Shown here: positions 45,077 through 53,100 of the stretch, piece by piece
Layout: each line of letters starts with the position of its first letter
Numbering within the stretch: the first letter of the stretch is position 1
NCBI RefSeq assembly: GCF_036014195.1
Contig: NZ_CP107918.1
Location: 1,550,001-1,614,000, forward strand
DNA length: 64,000 bases
Direction of reading: 5' to 3'
Origin: Streptomyces sp. NBC_00442
GTDB taxonomy: Bacteria > Actinomycetota > Actinomycetes > Streptomycetales > Streptomycetaceae
Notes under the pieces: generated by a model
Seen by the model: only the letters and a program-made list of their open reading frames with translations
What the model was told of the DNA's origin: nothing
Database searches by the model: none
Translations under genes and position numbers: made by a program

Positions 45077-45099
45077 ACGCTAACCCCTGCCACTGACAA
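45077..45099 (-). promoter_or_regulatory. RecA-NDp/PafBC-type damage promoter of recA
   Basis: On the minus strand: TTGTCAGTG (45091-45099), 8 bp, TAGCGT (45077-45082). It matches TTGTCRGTG-N8-TANNNT at every specified position. It predicts a leader of about 35-40 nt before ATG 45033. In mycobacteria the same element (recA P1) is LexA-independent and needs PafBC. Confidence 0.8.
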
Positions 45100-45182
45100 T
45101 GGGCCCCGGCGTCCTTCCAGCCTGTGGATAACTCCACCGGAAACACGGTGGAACCCGTGTGATCACAGGGCCGGAACCCCAT

Positions 45183-45198
45183 GAGAATGGATGTTCGA
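45183..45198. promoter_or_regulatory. LexA (SOS) box upstream of recA
   Basis: On the minus strand TCGAACATCCATTCTC. The left half (TCGAAC) is perfect and the right half is degraded. It lies about 85 bp upstream of the PafBC-type -35. The 354-bp spacer 45034-45387 holds these two control elements and a tandem repeat at its far end. Confidence 0.7.
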
Positions 45199-45325
45199 TT
45201 TTCGTGTCAAGCGCACCACGCGGGAGGGGGCACCTCGCCCTGCAGCATCCGCCGCCGCACTCCCCCATCATGACAAACAGCGCTTTTCGCCCAGCCGGGC
45301 CCAGCGGGACAGGGCCGGGTCGAGC

Positions 45326-45385
45326 CCGTCCGGGCCGTTCCCGTCCGGGCCGTTCCCGTCCGAGCCGTTCCCGTCCGGGAACGGG
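45326..45385. repeat. four 15-bp tandem units after the AI-2E-type gene; last unit forms a hairpin
   Basis: CCGTCCGGGCCGTTC-like units start at 45326, 45341, 45356 and 45371. The junction of the last two makes CCGTTCCCG-TC-CGGGAACGG (45365-45384), a 9-bp stem just past the stop (45388) of the leftward gene. It could act as its terminator. Confidence 0.75.
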
Positions 45386-45387
45386 GG

Positions 45388-46746
45388 TCAGGAACGGTCG
45401 GGGTCCGCGCCGGGCGGCACCGCGGCGCCCTGGCCGCGGGTCTGGTGCCGGCCGTGGACCCGCGGGTCGTCCGTGACGTCGTAACGCTTCACATAGGCGC
45501 CGAGGAACGCCTGGAGGGTCGCCACCGCGGGGATCGCGATGAGGGCGCCGACCGCACCCATGAGCGCGGTGCCCGCGATCACCGAGCCGAAGGCGACCGC
45601 GGGGTGGATGTCCACGGTCTTGGCCGTGAGCTTGGGCTGCAGCACGTAGTTCTCGAATTGCTGGTAGATCACCACGAACCCGAGCACCCACACCGCGTAC
45701 CAGGGGTTGACGGTGAAGGCGAGCAGCATCGGCAGGGCCCCGGCCAGGTAGGTGCCGATGGTGGGGATGAACTGCGAGACCAGGCCCACCCAGACGGCCA
45801 GGGCCGGGGCGTAGGGGACGCCCAGGATCTGCAGCAGGACGTAGTGCGCGACGCCGGAGACGAGCGCCATGAGGCCGCGCGAATAGAGGTAGCCGCCGGT
45901 CTTGTCGACCGCGATTTCCCAGGCGCGCAGCACCTCGGCCTGGCGGGCCGGGGGCAGTACGGAGCAGACCGTCCGGCGCAGCCGGGGGCCGTCGGCGGCG
46001 AAGTAGAACGAGAACAGGAAGATCGTCAGCAGCCGGAACAGGCCGCCGAGGACGGTGGCGGAGACGTCGAGGACGCCGGTCGCGCTGTTCTGGACGTATT
46101 TCTGCAGCCAGTCGGAGTGCAGGAGGCTGTCCTGCACCTCGACGCGCGAGAGCTCCGTGTGGAACGTGTGGTTGACCCAGTTGATCACCGAGTCGAGGTA
46201 TTTGGGGAACTGCTCGACCATGTCGACGATCTGGCCCGCGAGCATGGAGCCGAGGAGTACGACGAAGCCGATCGTGGCGATCAGGAGGGCGAGGAAGACC
46301 AGGAAGGTCGCCAGGCCGCGGCGCATGCCGCGGGCCGCCATTCTGCCGACGGCGGGCTCCATGGCGAGCGCCACGAAGAACGCGATCAGGATGTTGATCA
46401 ACAGGCCGATGAGCTGGTGGAAGGCCCAGCTGCCCAGTTGGAAGCAGGCGTAGAGGGCGAGCACGAGGACCACGGCGCGCGGCAGCCAGCGGGGCATGCG
46501 CGCGGGGCCGCCGGACCCGAGGAGCCCCCGTGGGGGTGCGCCGGGGGCGGGTGCGTCGTCGCCGCGTGGACCCGGCGGGCGGCCGGCGCCACGGCTGGTG
46601 TCGGCGTGGACCTCGCGGTCGGGTGCGGCCTCGCGGTCGGATTCTGTCCTGCGGTGGGCGTCGGCCTCGCGGTCGGCTTCTGCGTCGGCTTCGCGTTCGT
46701 CGGTGTTGATCTCGTCAGTCGGTGCCACGGGGCAAGTCTCGCGCAT
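45388..46746 (-). CDS. AI-2E (PerM) family membrane transporter
   Basis: A 452-residue membrane protein with about eight helices. ATG 46746 opens the frame, but GTG 46728 (VAPTDEINTD) is an alternative start. The first 110 residues are charged and low complexity. Helices such as AVVLVLALYACFQLGSWAFH, FVALAMEPAVGRMAARG, FLVFLALLIATIGFVVLLG and the conserved GLVSQFIPTIGTYLAGALPM identify the PerM/AI-2E exporter family. Substrates range from autoinducer-2 to ions, and none can be inferred here. The gene lies between DUF3046 and recA on the same strand. Confidence 0.88.
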   Translation of the reverse strand: MRETCPVAPTDEINTDEREADAEADREADAHRRTESDREAAPDREVHADTSRGAGRPPGPRGDDAPAPGAPPRGLLGSGGPARMPRWLPRAVVLVLALYACFQLGSWAFHQLIGLLINILIAFFVALAMEPAVGRMAARGMRRGLATFLVFLALLIATIGFVVLLGSMLAGQIVDMVEQFPKYLDSVINWVNHTFHTELSRVEVQDSLLHSDWLQKYVQNSATGVLDVSATVLGGLFRLLTIFLFSFYFAADGPRLRRTVCSVLPPARQAEVLRAWEIAVDKTGGYLYSRGLMALVSGVAHYVLLQILGVPYAPALAVWVGLVSQFIPTIGTYLAGALPMLLAFTVNPWYAVWVLGFVVIYQQFENYVLQPKLTAKTVDIHPAVAFGSVIAGTALMGAVGALIAIPAVATLQAFLGAYVKRYDVTDDPRVHGRHQTRGQGAAVPPGADPDRS

Positions 46747-46840
46747 ACATCCGACAGCGGGTCACCACGTCGGGCGCCGCCCGGTGCCCGGGGGCGGTTC
46801 GTCAGCCGGGGCCGTGCGCGTCACTCGAAGGCGTCCTGCT

Positions 46841-47035
46841 TCACCGTCTGTCCGCGGGGACGTCGACGGCGGCGCAGACCGCGCGCCACACGTCCTTGGC
46901 CTCCCAGCCCGCGTCGAGCGCCTCGTGCACGGTGCGTCCGCCCAGCTCGGTCATCACATGGTCGCGTGCGAAGGAGTCCGCGTATCCGGCGCCGAAGTGG
47001 TCGGCCATCCGCTCCCAGAAAATCGTCAACCGCAT
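46841..47035 (-). CDS. DUF3046 domain protein
   Basis: 64 residues, MRLTIFWERMADHFGAGYAD then HVMTELGGRTVHEALDAG and WRAVCAAVDVPADRR. It is a short actinobacterial family found almost always upstream of recA-recX. Function is unknown. The ATG (47035) has no good ribosome binding site. A GATACT element about 8 nt upstream suggests a leaderless message. One Cys, no transmembrane segment, probably cytosolic. Confidence 0.85.
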   Translation of the reverse strand: MRLTIFWERMADHFGAGYADSFARDHVMTELGGRTVHEALDAGWEAKDVWRAVCAAVDVPADRR

Positions 47036-47080
47036 GACATCAGTATCCCGCCCCTGAGAGTGCAGCCCGGTCCGTAGGGC

Positions 47081-47108
47081 TTGTCCGTCGCTCTGCGGGC
47101 CCTACCGT
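47081..47108 (+). promoter_or_regulatory. promoter for a leaderless message
   Basis: TTGTCC (47081-47086), 16-bp spacer, TACCGT (47103-47108), then 7 nt to ATG 47116. No ribosome binding site is seen. This fits transcription starting at the ATG. Confidence 0.55.
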
Positions 47109-47115
47109 CTCAAAC

Positions 47116-48048
47116 ATGGCTGGTTCCGGAGCATCCCCGCACTCCCCCGACTCCCCGCAGGCGCGCGCCGAGCACTTCATCTGGCTGACGGCCAGGGTGC
47201 TCGAGCAGCGCCGGTTCGCCTTCCACTTCCTCGGCGGGAACGCCGACGCGGTGGAAGCGGCGCTCTCCGCCTACGAGGGCGCCGACGGCGGCTACGGCCA
47301 CGCGCTCGAACCCGATCTGCGCGGCCCCGTCAGCCAGCCCCTGCACACCGCGCACGCGCTGCGGGTCCTGGACTCGGTGGGCCGGCTCGGCGGGCGGCGT
47401 GTGGAGCGGGTGTGCCGTTATCTGACGGACGTGTCCACCAGGGACGGGGCGCTGCCCGCGCTTCACCCTTCCCAGCGCGGCTACCCGGCGGCGCCGTTCG
47501 TTCCCGTCGTCGACGATCCGCCCAGCGCCCTGCTGGCGACCGGACCCGTGGTGGGGCTGCTCCACCGCAACCAGGTGTGGCACGCGTGGCTCTTCCGGGC
47601 GACCGACTTCTGCTGGGCCGCCGTGGACGCGCTGGAGACGTCGCATCCGTACGAGGTGGAGGCCGCGGTCGCCTTCCTGGACGGCGCGCCCGACCGTGCG
47701 CGGGCCGAGGCGGCCGCGGACCGGCTCGGCCGTCTCGTCAGGGATCAGGGGCTGGCGGTGCTCGATCCGGCGCGGCTCGACCAGTGGCCGCTGTCGCCGG
47801 GGTACGCCCCGGGCGAGCACCATTTTCCGCACGACTACGCGCGCGTGCCCGGGTCGCTGGCCCGGCGCTGGTTCACCGACGAGGAGATGGGGCGCTCGCT
47901 GGATCATCTGGAGGCGGAGCAGCGGGAGGACGGCGGCTGGCCGATCCGTTGGCGGGCGTGGGCGCCGGGTACGGCTCTGGAGTGCCGTCCCATGGTGACG
48001 ATCGAGGCGTTGCGTACGCTGCGCGCCTACGGCCGCGGTGTCGGCTGA
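47116..48048 (+). CDS. terpenoid cyclase/prenyltransferase-like alpha-toroid protein
   Basis: 310 residues. It has repeated helical hairpins of the squalene-hopene cyclase/prenyltransferase toroid: GADGGYGHALEPDLRGPVSQ near residue 56 and EQREDGGWPIRWRAWAPGTA near residue 275, the latter a QW-like motif. The DXDD catalytic acid motif of true cyclases is not present, and the protein is about half the length of squalene-hopene cyclase. A cyclase activity is therefore unlikely and a substrate-binding or unknown enzymatic role is open. The ATG at 47116 appears leaderless. It is convergent with azlD. Confidence 0.65.
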   Translation: MAGSGASPHSPDSPQARAEHFIWLTARVLEQRRFAFHFLGGNADAVEAALSAYEGADGGYGHALEPDLRGPVSQPLHTAHALRVLDSVGRLGGRRVERVCRYLTDVSTRDGALPALHPSQRGYPAAPFVPVVDDPPSALLATGPVVGLLHRNQVWHAWLFRATDFCWAAVDALETSHPYEVEAAVAFLDGAPDRARAEAAADRLGRLVRDQGLAVLDPARLDQWPLSPGYAPGEHHFPHDYARVPGSLARRWFTDEEMGRSLDHLEAEQREDGGWPIRWRAWAPGTALECRPMVTIEALRTLRAYGRGVG

Positions 48049-48075
48049 CCGGGGCCGGGCCGCGGCCGGTGGGGG

Positions 48076-48384
48076 TCATCCGCCCAGGGCCCGTACGCCC
48101 GCGGTGACGAGTACGGCGGCGCCGACGATCACGAGGAACGGGGCGCGGATCACGAGGGCGACGGCGGCCGCCGCGAGTCCGGCGGCGCGGGCGTCGAGCT
48201 GGACGTGGTGGCCGGTGCTGAAGGTCTGCTGGGCGGTGAGCGCGGCGAGCAGTGCCACGGGCAGCAGCGCGGCGAGTCGTTTGACCAGCGGGCGTTCCAG
48301 GGTGCCCGCGGGGATGAGCAGGCCGAGGAGTTTGACGAGGTAGCAGCCGACGGCGGTGGCCGTGATGGCGATCCAGATGGTCAA
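48076..48384 (-). CDS. azlD: AzlD-like branched-chain amino acid export subunit
   Basis: A 102-residue protein with four hydrophobic segments: TIWIAITATAVGCYLVKLLG, LAALLPVALLAALTAQQTF, RAAGLAAAAVALVIRAPFLV and a last VIVGAAVLVTAGVRALGG. It starts at TTG 48384, which overlaps the azlC stop (TTGA). That is a translational-coupling signal and the only fitting start. AzlD is the small partner of AzlC in export of branched-chain or related amino acids. Confidence 0.88.
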   Translation of the reverse strand: MTIWIAITATAVGCYLVKLLGLLIPAGTLERPLVKRLAALLPVALLAALTAQQTFSTGHHVQLDARAAGLAAAAVALVIRAPFLVIVGAAVLVTAGVRALGG

Positions 48385-49262
48385 CGTGTGTCTCCCTTGG
48401 GCGAGTTCCCGTCCGTGGGGTGGGGGCGCCGGTCGTCGGCGGTGTCCTGGGGTGCGGGGCGGGGGCCGGTCGCGGCTCGGGCGGCGCGGCCTTTGAGGAA
48501 GAGCACGGCGGGTGCGGCGAGCGCGGCGGCCAGGACGGGCACTCCGGCGGGCAGCACCGGCACGAGGCCCAGGACGAGGGCGACGGCGAGGGCGGCCGTG
48601 ACGCGTTCGGTGGTGGTCTTGAGCATGGGTGCGAGCAGGGCGAGGAAGACGGCGGGGCTCGCGGCGTCGAGTCCCCAGGCGCCGGTGTCGCCGAGGGCCC
48701 GGGTGCCGAGGGCGCCGGCGAACGTGGTGAGGTTCCACAGCGCGTAGAGGCTGAGGCCGGTGACGGTGAAGCCGATCCGTGCGGCTCTGCGGGTCGGCTG
48801 GGCGAGGGTGACCGCGGTGGTTTCGTCGATCACCCATTGGGCGGCGAGGGGGCGCACCATGGGGGGCAGGTTGAGCAGTTGCGACAGGCGCAGTCCGTAG
48901 AAGGCGTTGCGTACGCCGAGGAAGAAGGCGCCGGCTGCCGCGGTGTAGGGGTTTCCGCCGGCGGCGAGGGCGCCGACGAGCGCGAACTGGGATGCGCCGG
49001 TGAAGACGAGCAGGCTGAGCGCGCACGTCTGGAGGAGGCTGATGCCCGATCCGGCGGAGGTCACGCCGAAGGCGAAGCCGGAGAGGCCGACGGCCACGCC
49101 GACGCCGAGGGCGTCGCGGACGACGGCCGCGTCGGGCCGGCCGGCGCTCTCGCCGGCCGCTGCGGTCCCGCCGCTCTCGGCGGTCCCGCCCGCCTCCAGA
49201 GGCTCTGCGGCCTCTGCGGTCTCTGCGGATATGTCCGGGGGTGCTGTCTGTTCTGCTGCCAC
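48381..49262 (-). CDS. azlC: AzlC family amino acid exporter, large subunit
   Basis: 293 residues, start GTG 49262, 10 nt after the stop of the AraC gene. Landmarks are GVGVAVGLSGFAFGVTSAGS, LLVFTGASQFALVGALAAGG, FFLGVRNAFYGLRLSQLL and QWVIDETTAVTLAQPTRRAA, all typical of AzlC. A 40-residue Ala/Glu-rich N-terminus and a charged tail of about 35 residues flank the membrane domain. With AzlD it should export branched-chain amino acids or analogues. The upstream AraC regulator is in the same transcript. Confidence 0.9.
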   Translation of the reverse strand: MAAEQTAPPDISAETAEAAEPLEAGGTAESGGTAAAGESAGRPDAAVVRDALGVGVAVGLSGFAFGVTSAGSGISLLQTCALSLLVFTGASQFALVGALAAGGNPYTAAAGAFFLGVRNAFYGLRLSQLLNLPPMVRPLAAQWVIDETTAVTLAQPTRRAARIGFTVTGLSLYALWNLTTFAGALGTRALGDTGAWGLDAASPAVFLALLAPMLKTTTERVTAALAVALVLGLVPVLPAGVPVLAAALAAPAVLFLKGRAARAATGPRPAPQDTADDRRPHPTDGNSPKGDTR

Positions 49263-49272
49263 GACGTGGACG

Positions 49273-50163
49273 TTAGAAGAAGGCGGTGTCGTCGTTCTTG
49301 TACGTTCTTGCGCGCTCGCGGCGGTAGGCGCCGGGTGTGACGCCGACGATGCGGGTGAAGTGGCGGTTGAGGTGGGGCTGGTCGCTGAAGCCCACGGCGA
49401 CGGCGGTCTCGGCGGGCGCGGTCCCGGCGTCCAGGAGGAGCCGGGCGCGGCGTACGCGTTCGCCGGTGAGCCAGGCGTGCGGCGGGAGTCCATACTCCGC
49501 TTTGAAGGCGCGCAGCAGCGCGAAGGGGCTCGTGCCGAGTTCGTTGGCGAGTTGTTCGAGGGAGGGCGGGGCGGCGAGGCGCTGCTCCAGGAGGAGTCTG
49601 GCCGTGGCGGCCGCGGCGGCGCCCGCCGACCGGGCGGTCCGTTCGGGCAGGGCGCGGCCGTGGCGGCGCAGCAGCCGGGCGACGGCGATGCGGAACACGC
49701 TGTCGGCGGCCAGGGCGTTGCCGTGTTCGGCGGCGCGGTGCACTTCCTGGATGAGCAGGGCGGTGTCGGGGTCCTCGACGATGGTCTCGGCGAATCCCGG
49801 GGTGCCGCGCAGGGTGGTGGTCTCGGCGGCGATGTCGGTGATCAGCTGGGCCGAGGGGTAGAGCGTGGCGTACGTCCAGCCTTCGGGGGTTCCGGCGTGG
49901 GCGGCGTGCGGGACCTCGGGGTTGATCATGACGACGGTGCCGGGTTGTGCCCTGATCGTTTCGCCGGGCAGGACCACGTCCTCGATGCCGGTGCGTACGG
50001 CGCCGAAGACGAATCCTTCGTGGGAGTGGCGGGGGAAGGCGTGGCGCACGTATCTGGCGCGGAGCAGGTCGAGGCCGGGCAGCTCGGCGTGCTGCCAGTG
50101 CCGTGCCCACTCCTCGATTGCGTCCACACCGTCCACACGTTCATTTTCGCAGCTCCGGGCCAT
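49273..50163 (-). CDS. AraC family transcriptional regulator with N-terminal cupin
   Basis: About 296 residues. ATG 50163 is used, but GTG 50136 or GTG 50127 fit the usual N-terminus (IEEWARHWQHAELPG) equally well. The cupin-like sensor domain has HAFPRHSHEGFVFGAVRTG and PGTVVMINPEVPHAAHAG. The double helix-turn-helix is SLEQLANELGTSPFALLRAF and TAVAVGFSDQPHLNRHFTRI, with GVTPGAYRRERAR. It is followed after 10 nt by azlC, so it very likely controls the exporter. This layout is common for AzlCD-linked AraC proteins. Confidence 0.9.
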   Translation of the reverse strand: MARSCENERVDGVDAIEEWARHWQHAELPGLDLLRARYVRHAFPRHSHEGFVFGAVRTGIEDVVLPGETIRAQPGTVVMINPEVPHAAHAGTPEGWTYATLYPSAQLITDIAAETTTLRGTPGFAETIVEDPDTALLIQEVHRAAEHGNALAADSVFRIAVARLLRRHGRALPERTARSAGAAAAATARLLLEQRLAAPPSLEQLANELGTSPFALLRAFKAEYGLPPHAWLTGERVRRARLLLDAGTAPAETAVAVGFSDQPHLNRHFTRIVGVTPGAYRRERARTYKNDDTAFF

Positions 50164-50185
50164 TGTCAGTGGGTGGGTGCACGAT
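50163..50185 (+). promoter_or_regulatory. RecA-NDp/PafBC-type damage promoter of lhr
   Basis: TTGTCAGTG (50163-50171), 8 bp, CACGAT (50180-50185). The -35 part is perfect, and the -10 differs from TANNNT at its first base. Transcription would start near 50193, exactly at the lhr ATG. The 13-mer CCATTGTCAGTGG is identical to that in the recA promoter. Confidence 0.65.
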
Positions 50186-50192
50186 GGGGACC

Positions 50193-53100
50193 ATGGCACG
50201 GACAGCGCTGGACTCCTTCTCGCCCGCGACGCGCGGCTGGTTCACGGGGGCTTTCACCGCGCCCACCGCGGCTCAGGAGGGGGCCTGGAGGGCGATCGCG
50301 GAGGGTTCCGACGTCCTGGTGGTCGCTCCGACGGGCTCCGGCAAGACGCTCGCTGCTTTTCTCGCCGCGCTCGACCGGCTGGCCGCGGTTCCCGCGCCCG
50401 CGGAGGCGAAGAAGCGGTGCCGGGTGCTGTATGTGTCTCCGCTGAAGGCTCTCGCGGTCGATGTGGAGCGCAATCTGCGGTCGCCACTGACGGGGATCCG
50501 TCAGGAGTCGGTGCGTCTGGGGCTGCCTGAGCCGGAGGTCCGGGTCGGTATCCGCTCGGGTGACACGCCGCCCGCGGAGCGGCGTGCGCTGTCCACGCGG
50601 CCGCCGGACATTTTGATCACCACGCCCGAGTCGCTGTTCTTGATGCTGACGTCGGCCGCGCGTGAGGCGCTGGCGGGTGTCGAGACGGTGATCCTGGACG
50701 AGGTGCACGCGGTGGCCGGCACCAAGCGGGGCGCTCATCTGGCGCTGTCCTTGGAGCGGTTGGACGAGTTGCTTGCCCGGCCGGCGCGCCGGATCGGGCT
50801 GTCGGCGACGGTGCGTCCGGTGGACGAGGTGGCGCGGTATCTCTCTCCGCAGCGCAAGGTCGAGATCGTGCAGCCGCCGTCGGCGAAGGAGTTCGACCTG
50901 TCGGTGGTGGTGCCGGTGGAGGACTTGGGTGAGCTGGCCGGTTCTCCGGCGGCCGACGCCGGTGAGGGGGCGGAGAAGCCGTCGATCTGGCCCCATGTCG
51001 AGGAGCGCATCGTCGACTTGGTGCAGGCGCACCGCTCCACGATCGTGTTCGCCAACTCGCGTCGTCTCGCGGAGCGTCTGTGCAACCGGCTCAATGAGAT
51101 CGCCTATGAACGTGCGATGGGCGTGCCGCTGCCCCAGGAGCATTCGCCGGCGGATCTGATGGGTGGTTCGGGTGCGGCGGCCGGGGCGCCCGCGCTGCTC
51201 GCCAAGGCGCACCACGGTTCGGTGTCCAAGGAGCAGCGGGCCGTCGTCGAGGAGGATTTGAAGGCGGGCCGCATTCCGGCGGTGGTGGCCACGTCCAGTC
51301 TTGAGCTGGGTATCGACATGGGTGCGGTCGATCTGGTGGTGCAGGTCGAGTCGCCGCCGTCGGTGGCCTCCGGGCTGCAGCGGGTGGGGCGGGCGGGCCA
51401 TCAGGTGGGTGCGGTGTCCACCGGTGTGGTGTTTCCCAAGTACCGGGGGGATCTGGTCCAGTCGGCGGTGGTGACGGAGCGGATGCGGTCGGGGGCGATC
51501 GAGTCGTTGCGCGTTCCGTCCAATCCGCTGGATGTGCTGGCTCAGCAGCTGGTCGCGATGACCGCGCTCGACACGTGGCAGGTGGACGATCTGCTGGCGC
51601 TGGTGCGGCGGGCCGCGCCGTTCGCCTCGCTTCCCGAGTCGGCGTTCACGGCGGTTCTGGACATGCTGGCGGGCCGCTATCCCTCCGACGCGTTCGCGGA
51701 GCTGCGTCCGCGGGTGGTGTGGGACCGGGTGGGGGGCACGGTGACCGGCCGTCCCGGGGCCCAGCGGCTCGCCGTCACGTCGGGCGGCACCATTCCCGAC
51801 CGTGGCCTGTTCGGCGTGTTCCTGGCGGGGGCGGACCCGAAGAAGGGCGGCGGCCGGGTCGGGGAGCTCGATGAGGAGATGGTGTACGAGTCGCGGGTGG
51901 GCGACGTCTTCACGCTGGGCACCACGTCGTGGCGGATCGAGGACATCACCCGTGACCGGGTCCTGGTGTCGCCGGCGCCCGGGGTGCCGGGCCGGCTGCC
52001 GTTCTGGAAGGGCGACCAGCTGGGGCGGCCTTTGGAGCTGGGCCGGGCGCTGGGTGCGTTCTTGCGGGAGGTCGGTTCGATGGCTCCCGACGATGCGAGG
52101 CTGCGTCTGTCGAGCGCGGGCCTCGACGCGTGGGCGGCGGACAATGTGATCGGCTATCTCGACGAGCAGCGCCGTGCCTGCGGTCACATTCCCGACGACC
52201 GGACGATCCTGGTCGAGCGGTTCCGTGACGAGCTCGGTGACTGGCGCGTCGTCATCCACTCCCCTTTCGGGGCGCAGGTGCACGCCCCTTGGGCGCTGGC
52301 TCTGGGCGCCCGGCTGGCGGAGCGGTACGGCATGGACGCGCAGGTGATGCACGCGGACGACGGCATCGTGCTGCGGTTGCCGGACGCCGACATGATGGGC
52401 CTCGACCTCCTCGATCGCGATCCGGCGCACCTCGATTCCACGTATGACGGCGAGCAGGCCCCGGTGGGGGCCGCGGACACGGTCTTCGACAAGGGGGAGA
52501 TCGAGCAGATCGTCACCGATCAGGTGGGCAGTTCCGCGTTGTTCGCCTCCCGGTTCCGTGAGTGTGCCGCTCGGGCGCTGCTGTTGCCGCGGCGCAGTCC
52601 GGGCAAGCGGACCCCGTTGTGGCAGCAGCGGCAGCGGGCGGCTCAACTGCTGCAGGTGGCGAGCGAGTTCGGGTCGTTCCCGATTGTTCTGGAGGCGGTG
52701 CGCGAGTGCCTTCAGGACGTCTTCGACGTGCCTGGTCTGACCGAGCTGATGGGTGATCTGGAGGCGCGCAGGGTGCGCCTGGTGGAGGTCACCACGCCGG
52801 AGCCGTCGCCGTTCGCGCGTTCTCTGCTGTTCGGTTATGTCGCGCAGTTCCTGTACGAGGGTGATTCGCCGCTGGCCGAGCGGCGGGCCGCCGCGCTGTC
52901 CCTGGACTCGCGTCTGCTGGCCGAGCTGCTCGGCCGGGCGGAGCTGCGTGAGCTGCTGGACGCCGATGTCCTGTCCGAGCTGGAGCGGGAGCTTCAGTGG
53001 CTCACCGAGGATCGTCGCATCAAGGACGGTGAGGGTGTCGCCGATCTGCTGCGGGTGCTGGGGCCGCTCACGGACGCCGAGTTGGCGGCCCGTGGCGCCG

